Shown: piece after piece, positions 1 to 8,363 of the stretch
Position numbering within the stretch: position 1 is the first letter of the stretch
Layout of the letters: each line of letters begins with the position of its first letter
Notes under the pieces: generated by a model
Seen by the model: only the letters and a program-made list of their open reading frames with translations
What the model was told of the DNA's origin: nothing
Database searches by the model: none
Assembly (NCBI GenBank): GCA_022839995.1
Contig: JALHIN010000017.1
Location: forward strand, 1 to 64,000
DNA length: 64,000 bases
Reading direction: 5' to 3'
DNA from: 79-D21 sp022839995
Lineage (GTDB): Bacteria; Synergistota; Synergistia; Synergistales; 79-D21
Translations under genes and position numbers: made by a program

Positions 1-95
1 GCCCCATCAGGCCCTGGGATACAAGCCGCCAATTATGTTTGACAAGGTTCAGGCATTAAGCGCGTAAGTTGTGCCAATTTCAGGGGGTCATTACA
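1..95 (+). mobile_element. Right end of an IS3-family insertion sequence (partial, enters from the left)
   Basis: Bases 2-67 encode the last 21 residues of an IS3-family OrfB transposase, containing the family's typical tail PHQALGYKPP, and end in TAA. The following 28 bases read as an IS3-type terminus: on the opposite strand it begins TGTAATGACCCCC, and IS3 elements normally start with TG and end with CA. The likely boundary is at 95. Open TRAP-permease reading frame starts immediately to the right, so the element sits inside that gene. The rest of the element lies outside the window. Confidence 0.8.
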
Positions 96-1686
96 CGACC
101 CGGTTACACAGATCCAGTTTGCCCTCGGAGTCCTGCTTTTCGTCCTTCTCATGGAGGGAACCCGCCGTGTCGTTGGATTGCCCCTGACCGTTATCGCATG
201 CCTCTTTGCGGCGTACATGAACTTCGGTGATTTGCTGCCCGGCATCATGCGTGGACTGCCGTTCTCGATACATGAGGTTGTTGAGGAAATCTATCTCACT
301 GACGAAGGGATATTTTCGATGCCCTTGGGGGTTTCTGCGACACTTGTTGCCGCCTTCCTGATTTTCGGCGGATTCCTTGAGAAGTGCGGTACGGGGCCCT
401 ATTTCATGGAAGTCGCCCAGGCGTTCACCGGGACGGCTCCGGGCGGTCCTGCCAACATCGCCGTCATGAGTTCCTGTCTCTTCGGTTCGATCTCGGGTTC
501 GGCTGTAGCGAATGTCTACGGAACGGGAACCTTCACCATTCCCCTTATGAAAAAAATAGGATACCCGGCACACTTTGCTGGTGCCGTCGAAGCTGTAGCG
601 AGCACGGGCGGCCAGATCATGCCGCCCGTCATGGGAGCCGGGGCATTCCTCATGGCGTCATTCCTGGGGGTGCCATTTGTGCAGGTGATGATTGCGGCGG
701 TGATCCCCGCGCTCATTTACTACGGGGCCGTGTTCCTAATGGTACGCCTTGAAGCGCTTAAATGCGGACTTAAGGGGCTTTCACGCGAAGAACTTCCCAA
801 GAAGAAGGAGGTCCTGAAAAAGGCCTATCTCTTCATCCCCATCATCGGGCTTGTCTACTTCCTGCTTTCGGGCAAATCCCCGATGTACGCGGCAGTAATG
901 GGAGTGGCTCTTTCGTGGCTTGTGGCCCTGCCGAGCAAGGAACACCGCATGGGACCGAAGAAAATTCTCGATGCGATCCATGACGGCGTGAAAAACATCA
1001 CCCTTGTCTGCGTTGCCTGCGCTTCAGCCGGCATAGCCCTTAGCGCCGTTTCCCTGACCGGAGTCGGCCAGAAGCTAGTCAGCCTCGTGCTTGCATTTTC
1101 CGGCAACACTCCGCTCCTGGCACTTTTCCTGGTTATGCTGGTTTCCCTGGTTTTGGGCATGGGACTGCCGACCACAGGGGCCTACATACTGGCTTCGGCC
1201 CTTGGAGTCCCGATCCTTGCCAAGCTCGGATACCCTCTCCTCGCGGCACACATGTTCGTCTTCTACTATGCAATCATCTCGAACATCACGCCGCCGGTCG
1301 CCCTGGCGGCATACGCAGCGAGTTCCATCGCAGGCTCCCCGCCGAACCAGACAGGCTTCACGGCCTGCCGGCTGGGCTTCCTGGCGTTTGTTACCCCATT
1401 TGCCTTCTGTTACGATCCCGGCATCCTTCTCCAACTTGATTTCCTCGGCAACACTTTTGGAATCCTATCCTGCGTGATGTCCGTCTTCGGTTTCGGGTTC
1501 GCGATAATCGGTTACCTGAACCGTTGCCTGGCTAAATGGGAGCGGGCGGTTTTCGCTATCTTTGCAATCCTGGCGATCATGCCTTACAACCTCGCCACGA
1601 TCACCGGTGCGGTCGGAGTGGCCGGAGCGGCGTTATTCTTTGGGAAAGTGGTCAGGAAAGATAAGGTTAAGCCTGCGGCGGTATAA
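96..1686 (+). pseudogene. TRAP transporter fused permease (DctQ-DctM type), 5'-truncated by an IS
   Basis: This is a hydrophobic 12-TM-type large permease of the TRAP family, which imports organic acids with a periplasmic binding protein. Landmarks include LLMEGTRRVVGLPL near the start, the glycine-rich FGSISGSAVANVYGTG stretch, and the second-half repeat MGLPTTGAYILAS. Fused family members are usually above 600 residues and begin with a 4-TM DctQ-like part. Here the frame is open only from about position 43, and its first residues belong to the IS end. An internal ATG at 151 would give 511 residues. The front of the protein, and presumably its promoter, are gone, so it is probably non-functional; a shortened product cannot be excluded. 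A perfect terminator hairpin follows at 1763. Confidence 0.8.
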
Positions 1687-1762
1687 GGTCAGTGTCCCTC
1701 AGCTGTTCGATAACATGCACTCTGCCAGTTAGAAGCCGGATAGTCCAGCTTCTAACTGGACG

Positions 1763-1800
1763 AAAAAGGACCTCCCCTAGAAGGGGAGGTCCTTTTTTTT
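1763..1800 (+). terminator. Strong intrinsic terminator after the TRAP permease
   Basis: Bases 1763-1778 and 1782-1797 form a perfect 16-bp stem with a 3-base loop. The core is GGACCTCCCCT, and a run of eight T follows. The A/T flanks make it work on either strand. A near-identical core recurs at 4597-4628. Confidence 0.9.
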
Positions 1801-2149
1801 GATGAAGCGAAAAGGGTTGTTCATCTAACAAGGGGAAATCAGTGATTCTCTTCGGCTTCCTGGCCAAGGGAGCGGACAAGCGTTCCGTGCCCCAGGAGTT
1901 GCTTGAAGCGGTTGCCGGACGGGGGCCTGCTCCATTCTACATAAACATAGTGGTCGACAGTTCTAATCCGCGTAGGCAACGCAAATTATTCTGCCCTGTC
2001 TTTCTGATGGTGAAGCGTCTGTGTATAATCTGAATGCAGGGTTCCCCTGTCAAAGCGCATCCCCCTGTGGCCGAGTTAAAATGATCCTGAAAAACCATAG
2101 GTTAAGGGAAGATTACGTTTAGAGCGGGAAGTGAAGGAGGTGCAGCTTC
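1801..2149. other. Intergenic stretch with a possible gene fragment
   Basis: No convincing gene. A GTG-started frame (1842-2033, 63 codons) has a protein-like first half (ILFGFLAKGADKRSVP...) and then degenerates, so it may be the stump of a lost gene. I do not recognise its family. A good ribosome binding site (GAAGGAGGTG) near 2130-2140 belongs to the next gene. Confidence 0.35.
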
Positions 2150-2938
2150 ATGGATTTGGGACTTAAGGACAAATGTGCGTTGGTCATGGCTTCGAGTTCA
2201 GGGCTTGGAAAGGCGATTGCAAAGGAGTTCGCCCGGGAAGGGGCAAGAGTTATGCTCTTTAGTCGATCTGAAGAAGCTCTAGAAAGAGCGCAGCGGGAAA
2301 TTTTTGAAGAAACAGGCAACAGCCCTGCCTTTTTCGCGGGTAGTATCAAGAGCGCGGATGATATTCGAAAACTCGTATTAGAAACGGTTACCACATTTGG
2401 CCCGGTCTATGCCTTGGTTAACAACACGGGGGGGCCTCCAGCCGGGACTTTCGACAACTTTGACGATGCCGCTTGGCAAGAAGCCTATGAACTGACGCTG
2501 CTTTCCTATATCAGGACGATCAGGGAAGTTTTGCCTCACATGCGGAGGAATGGAGGAGGGAGGATCCTGTGCTCTGCCTCGTCTTCGATCAAGGCGGTAT
2601 TGGACAACCTTATCCTCTCGAATACGTTCCGTATGGGTGTTGTTGGGCTCGCAAAGACCCTCTCACAGGAGCTGGGAAAGGATAATATCCTGGTCAATGT
2701 GATAGCACCCGGGAGAATAGGAACTGCCCGCATCGACTATCTGGACAAGGTTCGCGCGGAGAAAGCGGGAATTTCCGTCGAACAACTCCAAAGGGAGACT
2801 TTCAAGGGGATTCCGCTTGGCAGGTATGGAAAACCTGAAGAATATGGCAAGCTCTCCGTTTTCCTGTGCTCCGAGGCAAACACCTTCATCACGGGACAGA
2901 CGGTTCTTGTTGACGGTGGAATGGTCAAGGCTATTTAG
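2150..2938 (+). CDS. Short-chain dehydrogenase/reductase with atypical active site
   Basis: A 262-residue Rossmann-fold SDR of the classical length. The nucleotide-binding turn is present (ASSSGLGKAIAKEF, residues 14-27), as are the NNTGG motif near residue 91 and the C-terminal FITGQTVLVDGG signature. The catalytic YxxxK pair is missing: the aligned segment reads SNTFRMGVVGLAK, giving Ser and Arg in place of Tyr and Lys. A subgroup of 3-oxoacyl-ACP-reductase-like SDRs is known to lack the standard residues, and this gene fits it. The substrate cannot be told. The start follows GAAGGAGGTG with good spacing. It lies between two TRAP permease remnants, so it may have belonged to a lost catabolic cluster for a TRAP-imported acid. 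Confidence 0.85.
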   Translation: MDLGLKDKCALVMASSSGLGKAIAKEFAREGARVMLFSRSEEALERAQREIFEETGNSPAFFAGSIKSADDIRKLVLETVTTFGPVYALVNNTGGPPAGTFDNFDDAAWQEAYELTLLSYIRTIREVLPHMRRNGGGRILCSASSSIKAVLDNLILSNTFRMGVVGLAKTLSQELGKDNILVNVIAPGRIGTARIDYLDKVRAEKAGISVEQLQRETFKGIPLGRYGKPEEYGKLSVFLCSEANTFITGQTVLVDGGMVKAI

Positions 2939-2946
2939 CAAAGACT

Positions 2947-3165
2947 TCATAAAATAGCTGGTTTAGCCGTATCTTTTTTCCCGATGCCCCTCAAGATTAA
3001 CGTAGTTAGGATTACCCCGATCCCGCCGATTGCCGTTGTAATCAGGTAAGGGGTGATTGGAAAAACAGCCAAAACCGCGAACCGGGTCTTTTTCCAGAGT
3101 ACGAGGTCGCGGTTGAGGTAACCGACGATCACGAAACCAAAGCAGAAGGTTGCGCTGATTCCGGA
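2947..3165 (-). pseudogene. TRAP permease C-terminal fragment, cut by an IS3 element
   Basis: The complementary strand encodes about 70 residues ending in TAKPAIL. They closely match the end of the permease at 96-1686: FGFVIVGYLNRDLVLW here against FGFAIIGYLNRCLAKW there, and shared MPYNL/TPYLI and GKKD/RKDK positions. The upstream part is replaced by IS3 sequence from 3166. This is therefore a second TRAP permease gene that lost its front to a different IS3 insertion. Confidence 0.75.
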
Positions 3166-3999
3166 TGAGCGGCCCCCATTGTTTGTGCCAGAAATAAAGC
3201 GAATCCTCCAGCTCGCCGCTGGTTCCGCTTCCGACTCTCAGGATAGCTGCGCCGGCAGGGTCGCTTCCGGTGCCGGCGGGCGATAGCCCGGGGAGCTGTG
3301 GGTCCTTGATAAACGCTTCGTAAGGAGTCCGGTAACCCAGTTTCTGGTGTGAACTTTGCCGTAATCGTTCGGGCAAGGCCCTGCCGCGCCTGTCAATGGA
3401 GATCCGGATCTCCAACTTCCAGGAGCCTTTTCGTGAAAGCCTGGCTCGTGAACTGGCACTCCTTAGCGCTAGGTAGGGGGAATATGGGCTTGCTCCTACG
3501 GCTTTGCCCAGCCTGGGCTTCGGGTAGACCGTTTCCAAGCCCTGAGCGCCCCGGTCGGTCAAGGTTCTCGTGGTTTCCCCCGGCCGGCTCGCAGGTATCC
3601 GTGAATCTTGGAAGCCCAGGAAGTTTGCATTGCCGGACGATCGGAATGTCAGAACCTTCCGGGCCTATGAGCCCGACGTTTCTCCTCATCGGACAGAAGG
3701 AAGTTTTTTGAGCCATTCCAGCTCTGCCTTCTGCTGCCCGATCTGCCGGTAAAGGTCGTTGCGTTCTTCTTCCCAATCCCGTTCCTTCTTTTCGGCTCTG
3801 CGGGAGAAGACCCCCGGAAGGTTCTCCAGGGCAGCCCGATTTCCGCGATCGTTTTCTGGCCCCGAATGGCTTCGAGGGCAACACGGGTCTTGATGGCGGT
3901 TTCGTATTTTCTCCGCAAGGATGATTTCCCCTTTCTTTCTTCATCCTTCGAGACCCATCATACACACTCAAAGCCTGTCCAAAAATTGGGGACCACTAT
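3166..3999 (-). mobile_element. Degenerate, internally deleted IS3-family element
   Basis: The element reads on the complementary strand. An OrfA remnant starts near 3918 (MRRKYETAIKTRVALEAIRG), followed by an OrfB N-terminal piece near 3650 (DIPIVRQCKL) and the OrfB tail near 3300-3340 (HQKLGYRTPYEAFIKDP). These pieces lie in different frames, so the transposase is dead. The outer ends match each other as imperfect inverted repeats: 3166 begins TGAGCGGCCCCCATTGTTTG, and on the other strand 3999 begins AGTGGTCCCC after one or two bases. The length (834 bp) is below the 1.2-1.5 kb usual for the family. Confidence 0.75.
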
Positions 4000-4596
4000 A
4001 ACCCTTTGCCCCGTTTGCGACACGATCGAAATGGCGACACCAATCCAGCTGGAACTGCTCCAGGAGAAATAGACGGAAGGCTTCAAACGAGCGAATTTGC
4101 GGCAACTTGCAGGTTTTCGTTCAGCGCTTGCACGGTCCGTTTTCCGACAAAAGAGGGCCATGCACGGTTAAAGCGGATCTTCCTGTGGTTCGGAATCCTG
4201 GAGGAGGAAGTCCGATGCTTTGGCTGGGTTCCGGACAAGAGGTTCTGCCCTGTTCGGATTGCATTTTTCAGCCTTTGCAAAAGGGAAAGGATTCGCCTTT
4301 TGCAGTGAATGCGAGTCTTTCCCTTGAAGGGCCTAAAGATTTCCAGGCAGACCTTCCCCATCGGCTTGATCCCTGGGGAGATCTCGAACAGGCCAAACTC
4401 CTGAAACCAGTCGAAAGGTTTGCGAAAGTCCAGCAAAAATCCACCTGTAGCCAGTGTGGGACGACCAAATCAGCGTATGATCTTTGCTGCCGGGATCGTG
4501 GGCAAACTCCCCGTTGCGATTTCGTCGAGCGGCACATGGAAGTCCTAATAAAAATTTCGGGAGTGGAATGAAAGTAGAAGTACAGAATTGCCGTAA
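4000..4596. other. Unassigned sequence between IS3 remnant and PDZ gene
   Basis: About 600 bases with no gene I can support. Several overlapping open frames occur on both strands, but none resembles a known family and none has a clear start. The area may be the worn remains of another element, given what flanks it. It ends at the terminator of the PDZ gene. Confidence 0.5.
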
Positions 4597-4628
4597 AAGA
4601 GGACCTCCCCGCCCGGGGAGGTCCTCTT
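4597..4628 (-). terminator. Intrinsic terminator of the PDZ-protein gene
   Basis: A perfect 14-bp stem (4597-4610 with 4615-4628) with a 4-base loop, followed on the complementary strand by TTTTA. The stem touches the stop codon of the PDZ gene. The GGACCTCCCC core is shared with the terminator at 1763. Confidence 0.85.
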
Positions 4629-5737
4629 CAGTAGCTGACCTCTGGAGCGACCTTGATCTCCAGCTGCTTGCCTTTCCTCAGGACCGTGAAGGTGTTTTCC
4701 CCGTTTGACAGGAGGAGGCCCAGTCCGTCGGGCCCCAAGATCGGCTTTCCGTTGCAAGCCAGTAAAATATCCCCGACTTGGAGTTGGGCCGCTTCAGCTA
4801 GGCCTCCCTGGGTTAATGCGGATATCACCGCACCAGTTTTCCCGTTCATGGCCTGCTTTTCCATGTCGTTCGGTATTCTCAGCGAGAAACCGATCTTGGG
4901 CGGCTTCTGCCCCTCGGCAGTTGGGCTGCCCGCTGGAGCGGTGGGCTGGAAAGTCAGCGTCTCCGGGGGAGTCGGCAACTTCTCCAGGGGATACGGCTCC
5001 ACGAAATGAGTTATGGTACCCCCTTTCTTGAGGACCTTAAAACTCATTTTGTCTGCCTTGGGCAAAAGCTCGCTTTCCCATTGGTTATAGTTGATCACGG
5101 GGATATCGTTGCAGGCTACGATCACTTCCCCGGGGACCATCCCACCCGCTTTGGCGGGACTTCCTTCTTCCACGTAGCTGACGACCATCCCTTTCGTGTC
5201 GACAAGCCCGATCTCCTTCATTGCCTTGGATTTCAGGTCATCTGAACTGATGTCCCGAAAGCTGGCTCCGATTCTCGGAATGGGAACGGGATGCCCCGAT
5301 GCAAAAGATAGGCTTGAGATTGCGTTGTAGAGAATCGCAGCGAGTTCCCTTGTGGGGGTTCTTAAAGCTGCGGGGTCGTTCGATCCCTTCAGGATCCCGA
5401 CCACCCCCCACTTGTATTCCCTGTTCAGGTCCGGGTAATGGTTCAACTGGAGCTCCACAAGCCGGTCGAAGGGGAAGATCGTTAGTTCCTGGGCATCGGC
5501 GATTCGTAACCCGAACCGGTCGAGTTCTATCCTTTGGACAGGGTTGCCCTGCCAACCGACGAACTGGTTCTGCATGTTCCGGATCGCGGCGAAGGCCTCC
5601 TCGACGGAAGAGTAATAGGTCGGGATGTGAAAATATTGCTTGACGTCTGCGTGGCAACGTCCGGGAAAGGCAAGAAGTGCTGCGGATAAGACGATTAGAA
5701 CCATGCTGGCTGCGAAAGTTTTCCGTCCCTGTCGCAA
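4628..5737 (-). CDS. Exported protein with two PDZ domains
   Basis: 369 residues. The N-terminus is a typical signal peptide (basic RQGRK, then a hydrophobic run ending near CHA at about residue 30), so the protein is secreted or periplasmic. Two PDZ domains are visible. One lies at about residues 175-245, with KGMVVSYVEEGSPAKAGGM; the other at about 285-365, with GAVISALTQGGLAEAAQLQ and VGDILLACNGKPI. A proline-rich linker joins them. There is no protease domain or catalytic triad, so it is not an HtrA or C-terminal processing protease. The role may be as a scaffold or in envelope protein quality control. The start is a TTG preceded by GAGGTG at 7 bases. The gene stands alone, with a terminator at its end and IS debris on both sides. 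Confidence 0.8.
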   Translation of the reverse strand: MRQGRKTFAASMVLIVLSAALLAFPGRCHADVKQYFHIPTYYSSVEEAFAAIRNMQNQFVGWQGNPVQRIELDRFGLRIADAQELTIFPFDRLVELQLNHYPDLNREYKWGVVGILKGSNDPAALRTPTRELAAILYNAISSLSFASGHPVPIPRIGASFRDISSDDLKSKAMKEIGLVDTKGMVVSYVEEGSPAKAGGMVPGEVIVACNDIPVINYNQWESELLPKADKMSFKVLKKGGTITHFVEPYPLEKLPTPPETLTFQPTAPAGSPTAEGQKPPKIGFSLRIPNDMEKQAMNGKTGAVISALTQGGLAEAAQLQVGDILLACNGKPILGPDGLGLLLSNGENTFTVLRKGKQLEIKVAPEVSY

Positions 5738-5815
5738 GACTGTTCACCTCGGTTTAGAAGAATAAGCGAAAAAACCTGCTCTATTATAGGGTTTCGACAA
5801 CGGCCTTATTGAGGT

Positions 5816-5836
5816 TGACCCGCCCCCATTGTTTGT
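5816..5836. repeat. Solo IS3-type terminal repeat
   Basis: TGACCCGCCCCCATTGTTTG repeats the end of the IS3 remnant at 3166-3188; the 16-base core GCCCCCATTGTTTGTG is identical. No IS3 body is attached. The ISL3-type element begins at the next base, so that element probably landed in or beside an older IS3 end. Confidence 0.6.
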
Positions 5837-6657
5837 GGTTCTTCGCTATTTTTTGTGTGGGTGACGGCATAGAACTTTGGTAACTGGAATTCAAAACGAC
5901 CTCCGACGAGGTAAAAAGCCAGGATGCCGTACTTGAGGCTTAGACTTCCCCTGGCTTTTGCCCTTGCCGCCTGGAACAGGCTGTTCAGCCCCTCCAGGAG
6001 GCCGTTGGAGAGTCGGGTCGAAAACCACCCGCTTTGAATGGAGATCCACGAAAACCGTCAGGTAACGGTGGTGCCGTTTCCAGCTCGTCTCGTCGATGCC
6101 CACGGAGATCAGGCCAAACAGGTCCTGTCCCTCCTCCAGATTCGAATGTCCCATTCGTCCAGGATCAGGGCTGCTTCCCGTACCGGCATGAACTTGACCA
6201 AAGACATGGCGAGACTCTCGAAGAGCAGGGTGAAGCCGCTGCCTTCCCGGCTCCACGGGACCTTCACCTGCCTCACCCCGTGATCGGGGCACTTGACCCG
6301 CGGGACCCGGGCGTGGACCCGGGCGTGGACGTAGGCCTTGTACTGGAAGAGATTCATGTGACGCCAGGTCCGTTCCAAGGTGTCGTGGACAGGACAGCCT
6401 ACTTTCCCGCACTCGGGACAGGGCCACCGGCTACCAGGAAGGAAGTCGATGTAAAGATCCACCTGGCCGGCTTCCAGATCGGCCTCGATGCCTGTCAAAG
6501 TCCAAGGTTCCTTCAGACCTAACAGGGCTTCCATGAAGGGCTCGATTTCGTCCACGGGATGATCTCCCCTCTCGGGAAATTGAACTCCAAGCCCAGATTA
6601 CAAGCTTTCAGCAACTAGAACAGGGGCTAATCACCCACACTAAAATAGCGAAGAACC
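5837..6657 (-). mobile_element. ISL3-family element, internally deleted, with intact terminal inverted repeats
   Basis: Terminal inverted repeats are obvious. The left end (5837-5864) starts GGTTCTTCGCTATTTT and runs to GTGTGGGTGA. The right end (6631-6657) is its complement with only a few changes. ISL3 elements usually carry repeats of this sort and are about 1.3-1.5 kb; this one is 821 bp. I could not see an 8-bp target duplication. Confidence 0.85.
5891..6555 (-). pseudogene. ISL3-family transposase, frameshifted and truncated
   Basis: The first 148 residues (from 6555) are the N-terminal half of an ISL3 transposase, including the zinc-finger part WPCPECGKVGCPVHDT and the domain ending in REAALILDEWDIR. 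After a frameshift near 6110-6140 the protein continues in another frame with VGIDETSWKRHHRYLTVFVD, the start of the DDE catalytic domain. The rest of that domain is lost. It cannot encode an active transposase. Confidence 0.85.
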
Positions 6658-6842
6658 AAAAGAAAGAAAAGGCTGCCTGCCCGAAGGGAGAGTGCGAGGG
6701 GCATGGAAGGCACCGCATATCCTGTATACCTGTATAATCGGTCTTTGGGAAGGAGTTGTCGAGGGATGTTTAAGAACTGTGCAATGGAGATTGCAGCGAT
6801 GCTGGAGGTGATAGCATAAACTAGTTTTTGGAGGAGAGAAAG

Positions 6843-7967
6843 TTGAAAAAAATCGATATGGAAAATATGGGGCTCATTCAACGATTCATCGATGAGTACC
6901 CTTTATGTTCGTTTTTTCCCGTTGGGCGCATCGTTTCTCAATCCAGGAGACTCTACAGGGTCGTCACGGAGGATGGGGAGATGACCGCCGAAATTTCGGG
7001 CAAACTTCGTTTCGAGGCGAACGCCCTGGCGGATTATCCGGCTGTGGGTGACTTCGTCATGCTTGACCGGAATGAGGACAAGGGCGGAAACGCGATCATT
7101 CGCCGCGTCCTGCCCAGGAAAAGCGTCTTTATCCGGAAAGCGGCCGGGACATCAAACGAGCAACAGGTCGTCGCTTCCAACGTCGATACGGTGTTCCTCT
7201 GCATGTCGCTGAACAACGATTTCAATCTACGCAGGATGGAACGTTACCTTGGAATTGCCTGGGATAGCGGCGCCGTTCCGGTTATCGTGCTCACGAAGTC
7301 GGACCTTTGCGGCTCGGATCTTCAGCGAAAGCTGCAGGAAATCGTGAAAATCTCCTGCGGGGTAGACGTACTTGTTACCTCGAGCCTTTCCGAGGAAGGG
7401 TACAAACCTCTTCGGAAATACCTCGGCCGAGGCAGGACAGTTGCGTTCATCGGTTCGTCCGGTGTGGGCAAGTCGACCTTGATCAACCGACTCATTGGAG
7501 AAGATGCCCTGAAGACTCGGGAGACCGGGTCGGATGACAGGGGACGTCACACCACCACCAGGCGGGAACTGATTGCCGTGCCGGACGGCGGGGTTGTGAT
7601 CGACACGCCGGGGATGAGGGAAATCGGGATCGAAAGTGCCGACTTGGCAAAAGCCTTTTCGGACATCGATGAGCTCGCAATGATGTGCAGGTTCAAGGAT
7701 TGCACCCATACCCGGGAGCCGGGCTGTGCCGTCCGAAAAGCCATGGATGAAGGCTTGCTGTCCGAGGCGCGGTTTGCCAATTTCCTGAAGCTGCAAAAGG
7801 AAGCGAAGTACGAGGGAATGAACTCGAGGCAGATCGAGGCCGAAAAGATCACCGCCATGTTTGCGGAAATGGGCGGGATCAAAAACGCGAGAAAGTTGGC
7901 CAAGGCGAAAAACAACCGGGACTTTCCCTTGCCCGGCGGCAGGAAGCGGGGAAGAAACTTCCGGTGA
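6843..7967 (+). CDS. rsgA: Ribosome small subunit-dependent GTPase A
   Basis: A 374-residue circularly permuted GTPase that checks 30S ribosome assembly. The domains occur in the expected order: an OB-fold N-terminus, the permuted GTPase with TKSD (G4) ahead of GSSGVGKST (G1) and DTPGMRE (G3), then a C-terminal zinc finger CRFKDCTHTREPGC. The basic tail (GGRKRGRNFR) suits RNA binding. A TTG at 6843 is chosen as the start because GGAGGAGAG ends five bases upstream; the more distal TTG at 6828 would overlap that site. A TATAAT box lies near 6733. The gene ends before a strong hairpin shared with the convergent gene. Confidence 0.93.
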   Translation: MKKIDMENMGLIQRFIDEYPLCSFFPVGRIVSQSRRLYRVVTEDGEMTAEISGKLRFEANALADYPAVGDFVMLDRNEDKGGNAIIRRVLPRKSVFIRKAAGTSNEQQVVASNVDTVFLCMSLNNDFNLRRMERYLGIAWDSGAVPVIVLTKSDLCGSDLQRKLQEIVKISCGVDVLVTSSLSEEGYKPLRKYLGRGRTVAFIGSSGVGKSTLINRLIGEDALKTRETGSDDRGRHTTTRRELIAVPDGGVVIDTPGMREIGIESADLAKAFSDIDELAMMCRFKDCTHTREPGCAVRKAMDEGLLSEARFANFLKLQKEAKYEGMNSRQIEAEKITAMFAEMGGIKNARKLAKAKNNRDFPLPGGRKRGRNFR

Positions 7968-8033
7968 GGGTCTACAGCCTGAGAAAGGTTGCCTCGCAGG
8001 CTGCCGGGATTTAACGTTTTTGCACCGGGAAAA

Positions 8034-8076
8034 AGCGAAAAGGGGGGCGCCTTTTGAAGGGGGGCCCCCCTTCGCT
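8034..8076. terminator. Bidirectional terminator between rsgA and the Cys-rich gene
   Basis: AGCGAA and GGGGGGC on the left pair with GCCCCCC and TTCGCT on the right, with a two-base bulge. The hairpin lies between two converging genes. Confidence 0.65.
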
Positions 8077-8082
8077 AGCTTT

Positions 8083-8298
8083 CTATTTTCTTTCCCTTTC
8101 CTCCACGAACTTGGCGAATCCTTTGAAAGAGTAGTCCTGATTCCGGTCCATGTCCGGTTCGATCTTCCTGTAGAAGCAAACGGGAATGCATTTTTCGGAA
8201 AGGTTCTTGGCGATGCAGGGGGTGCACCCCTTGTCGTGGTTTACCGGGTGTGCTGGACATTCGTAGTCGACGCAAGTGCAGAAAGGTACGTCCGGCAT
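8083..8298 (-). CDS. Small cysteine-rich protein (DUF6485-like)
   Basis: 71 residues with eight cysteines, among them FCTCVDYECPAH, GCTPCIA, KCIPVC; this spacing suggests metal or iron-sulfur binding. Its layout resembles the short Cys-rich DUF6485 proteins of anaerobes, whose function is unknown. The start at 8298 is supported by GGAGGG at suitable distance; the longer frame to 8397 runs into the next gene. It lies just downstream of, and in the same direction as, the racemase-fold enzyme gene, so the two may be cotranscribed. Confidence 0.7.
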   Translation of the reverse strand: MPDVPFCTCVDYECPAHPVNHDKGCTPCIAKNLSEKCIPVCFYRKIEPDMDRNQDYSFKGFAKFVEERERK

Positions 8299-8363
8299 TG
8301 AAAATCCCTCCTTCTTGGTTTTGTGATTGCCGCGGTTCCCGATTCCGAGTCGTTGTGGCCCTT

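Noticed and set aside
1842..2033. 63-codon frame after the TRAP permease terminator
   Set aside because: The first half looks protein-like but no family is recognised and the end looks random, so it is only mentioned as a possible fragment.
4083..4571. Overlapping long frames on both strands between the IS3 remnant and the PDZ gene
   Set aside because: None looks like a protein family and they overlap each other in several frames; possibly worn IS sequence, but I could not assign it.
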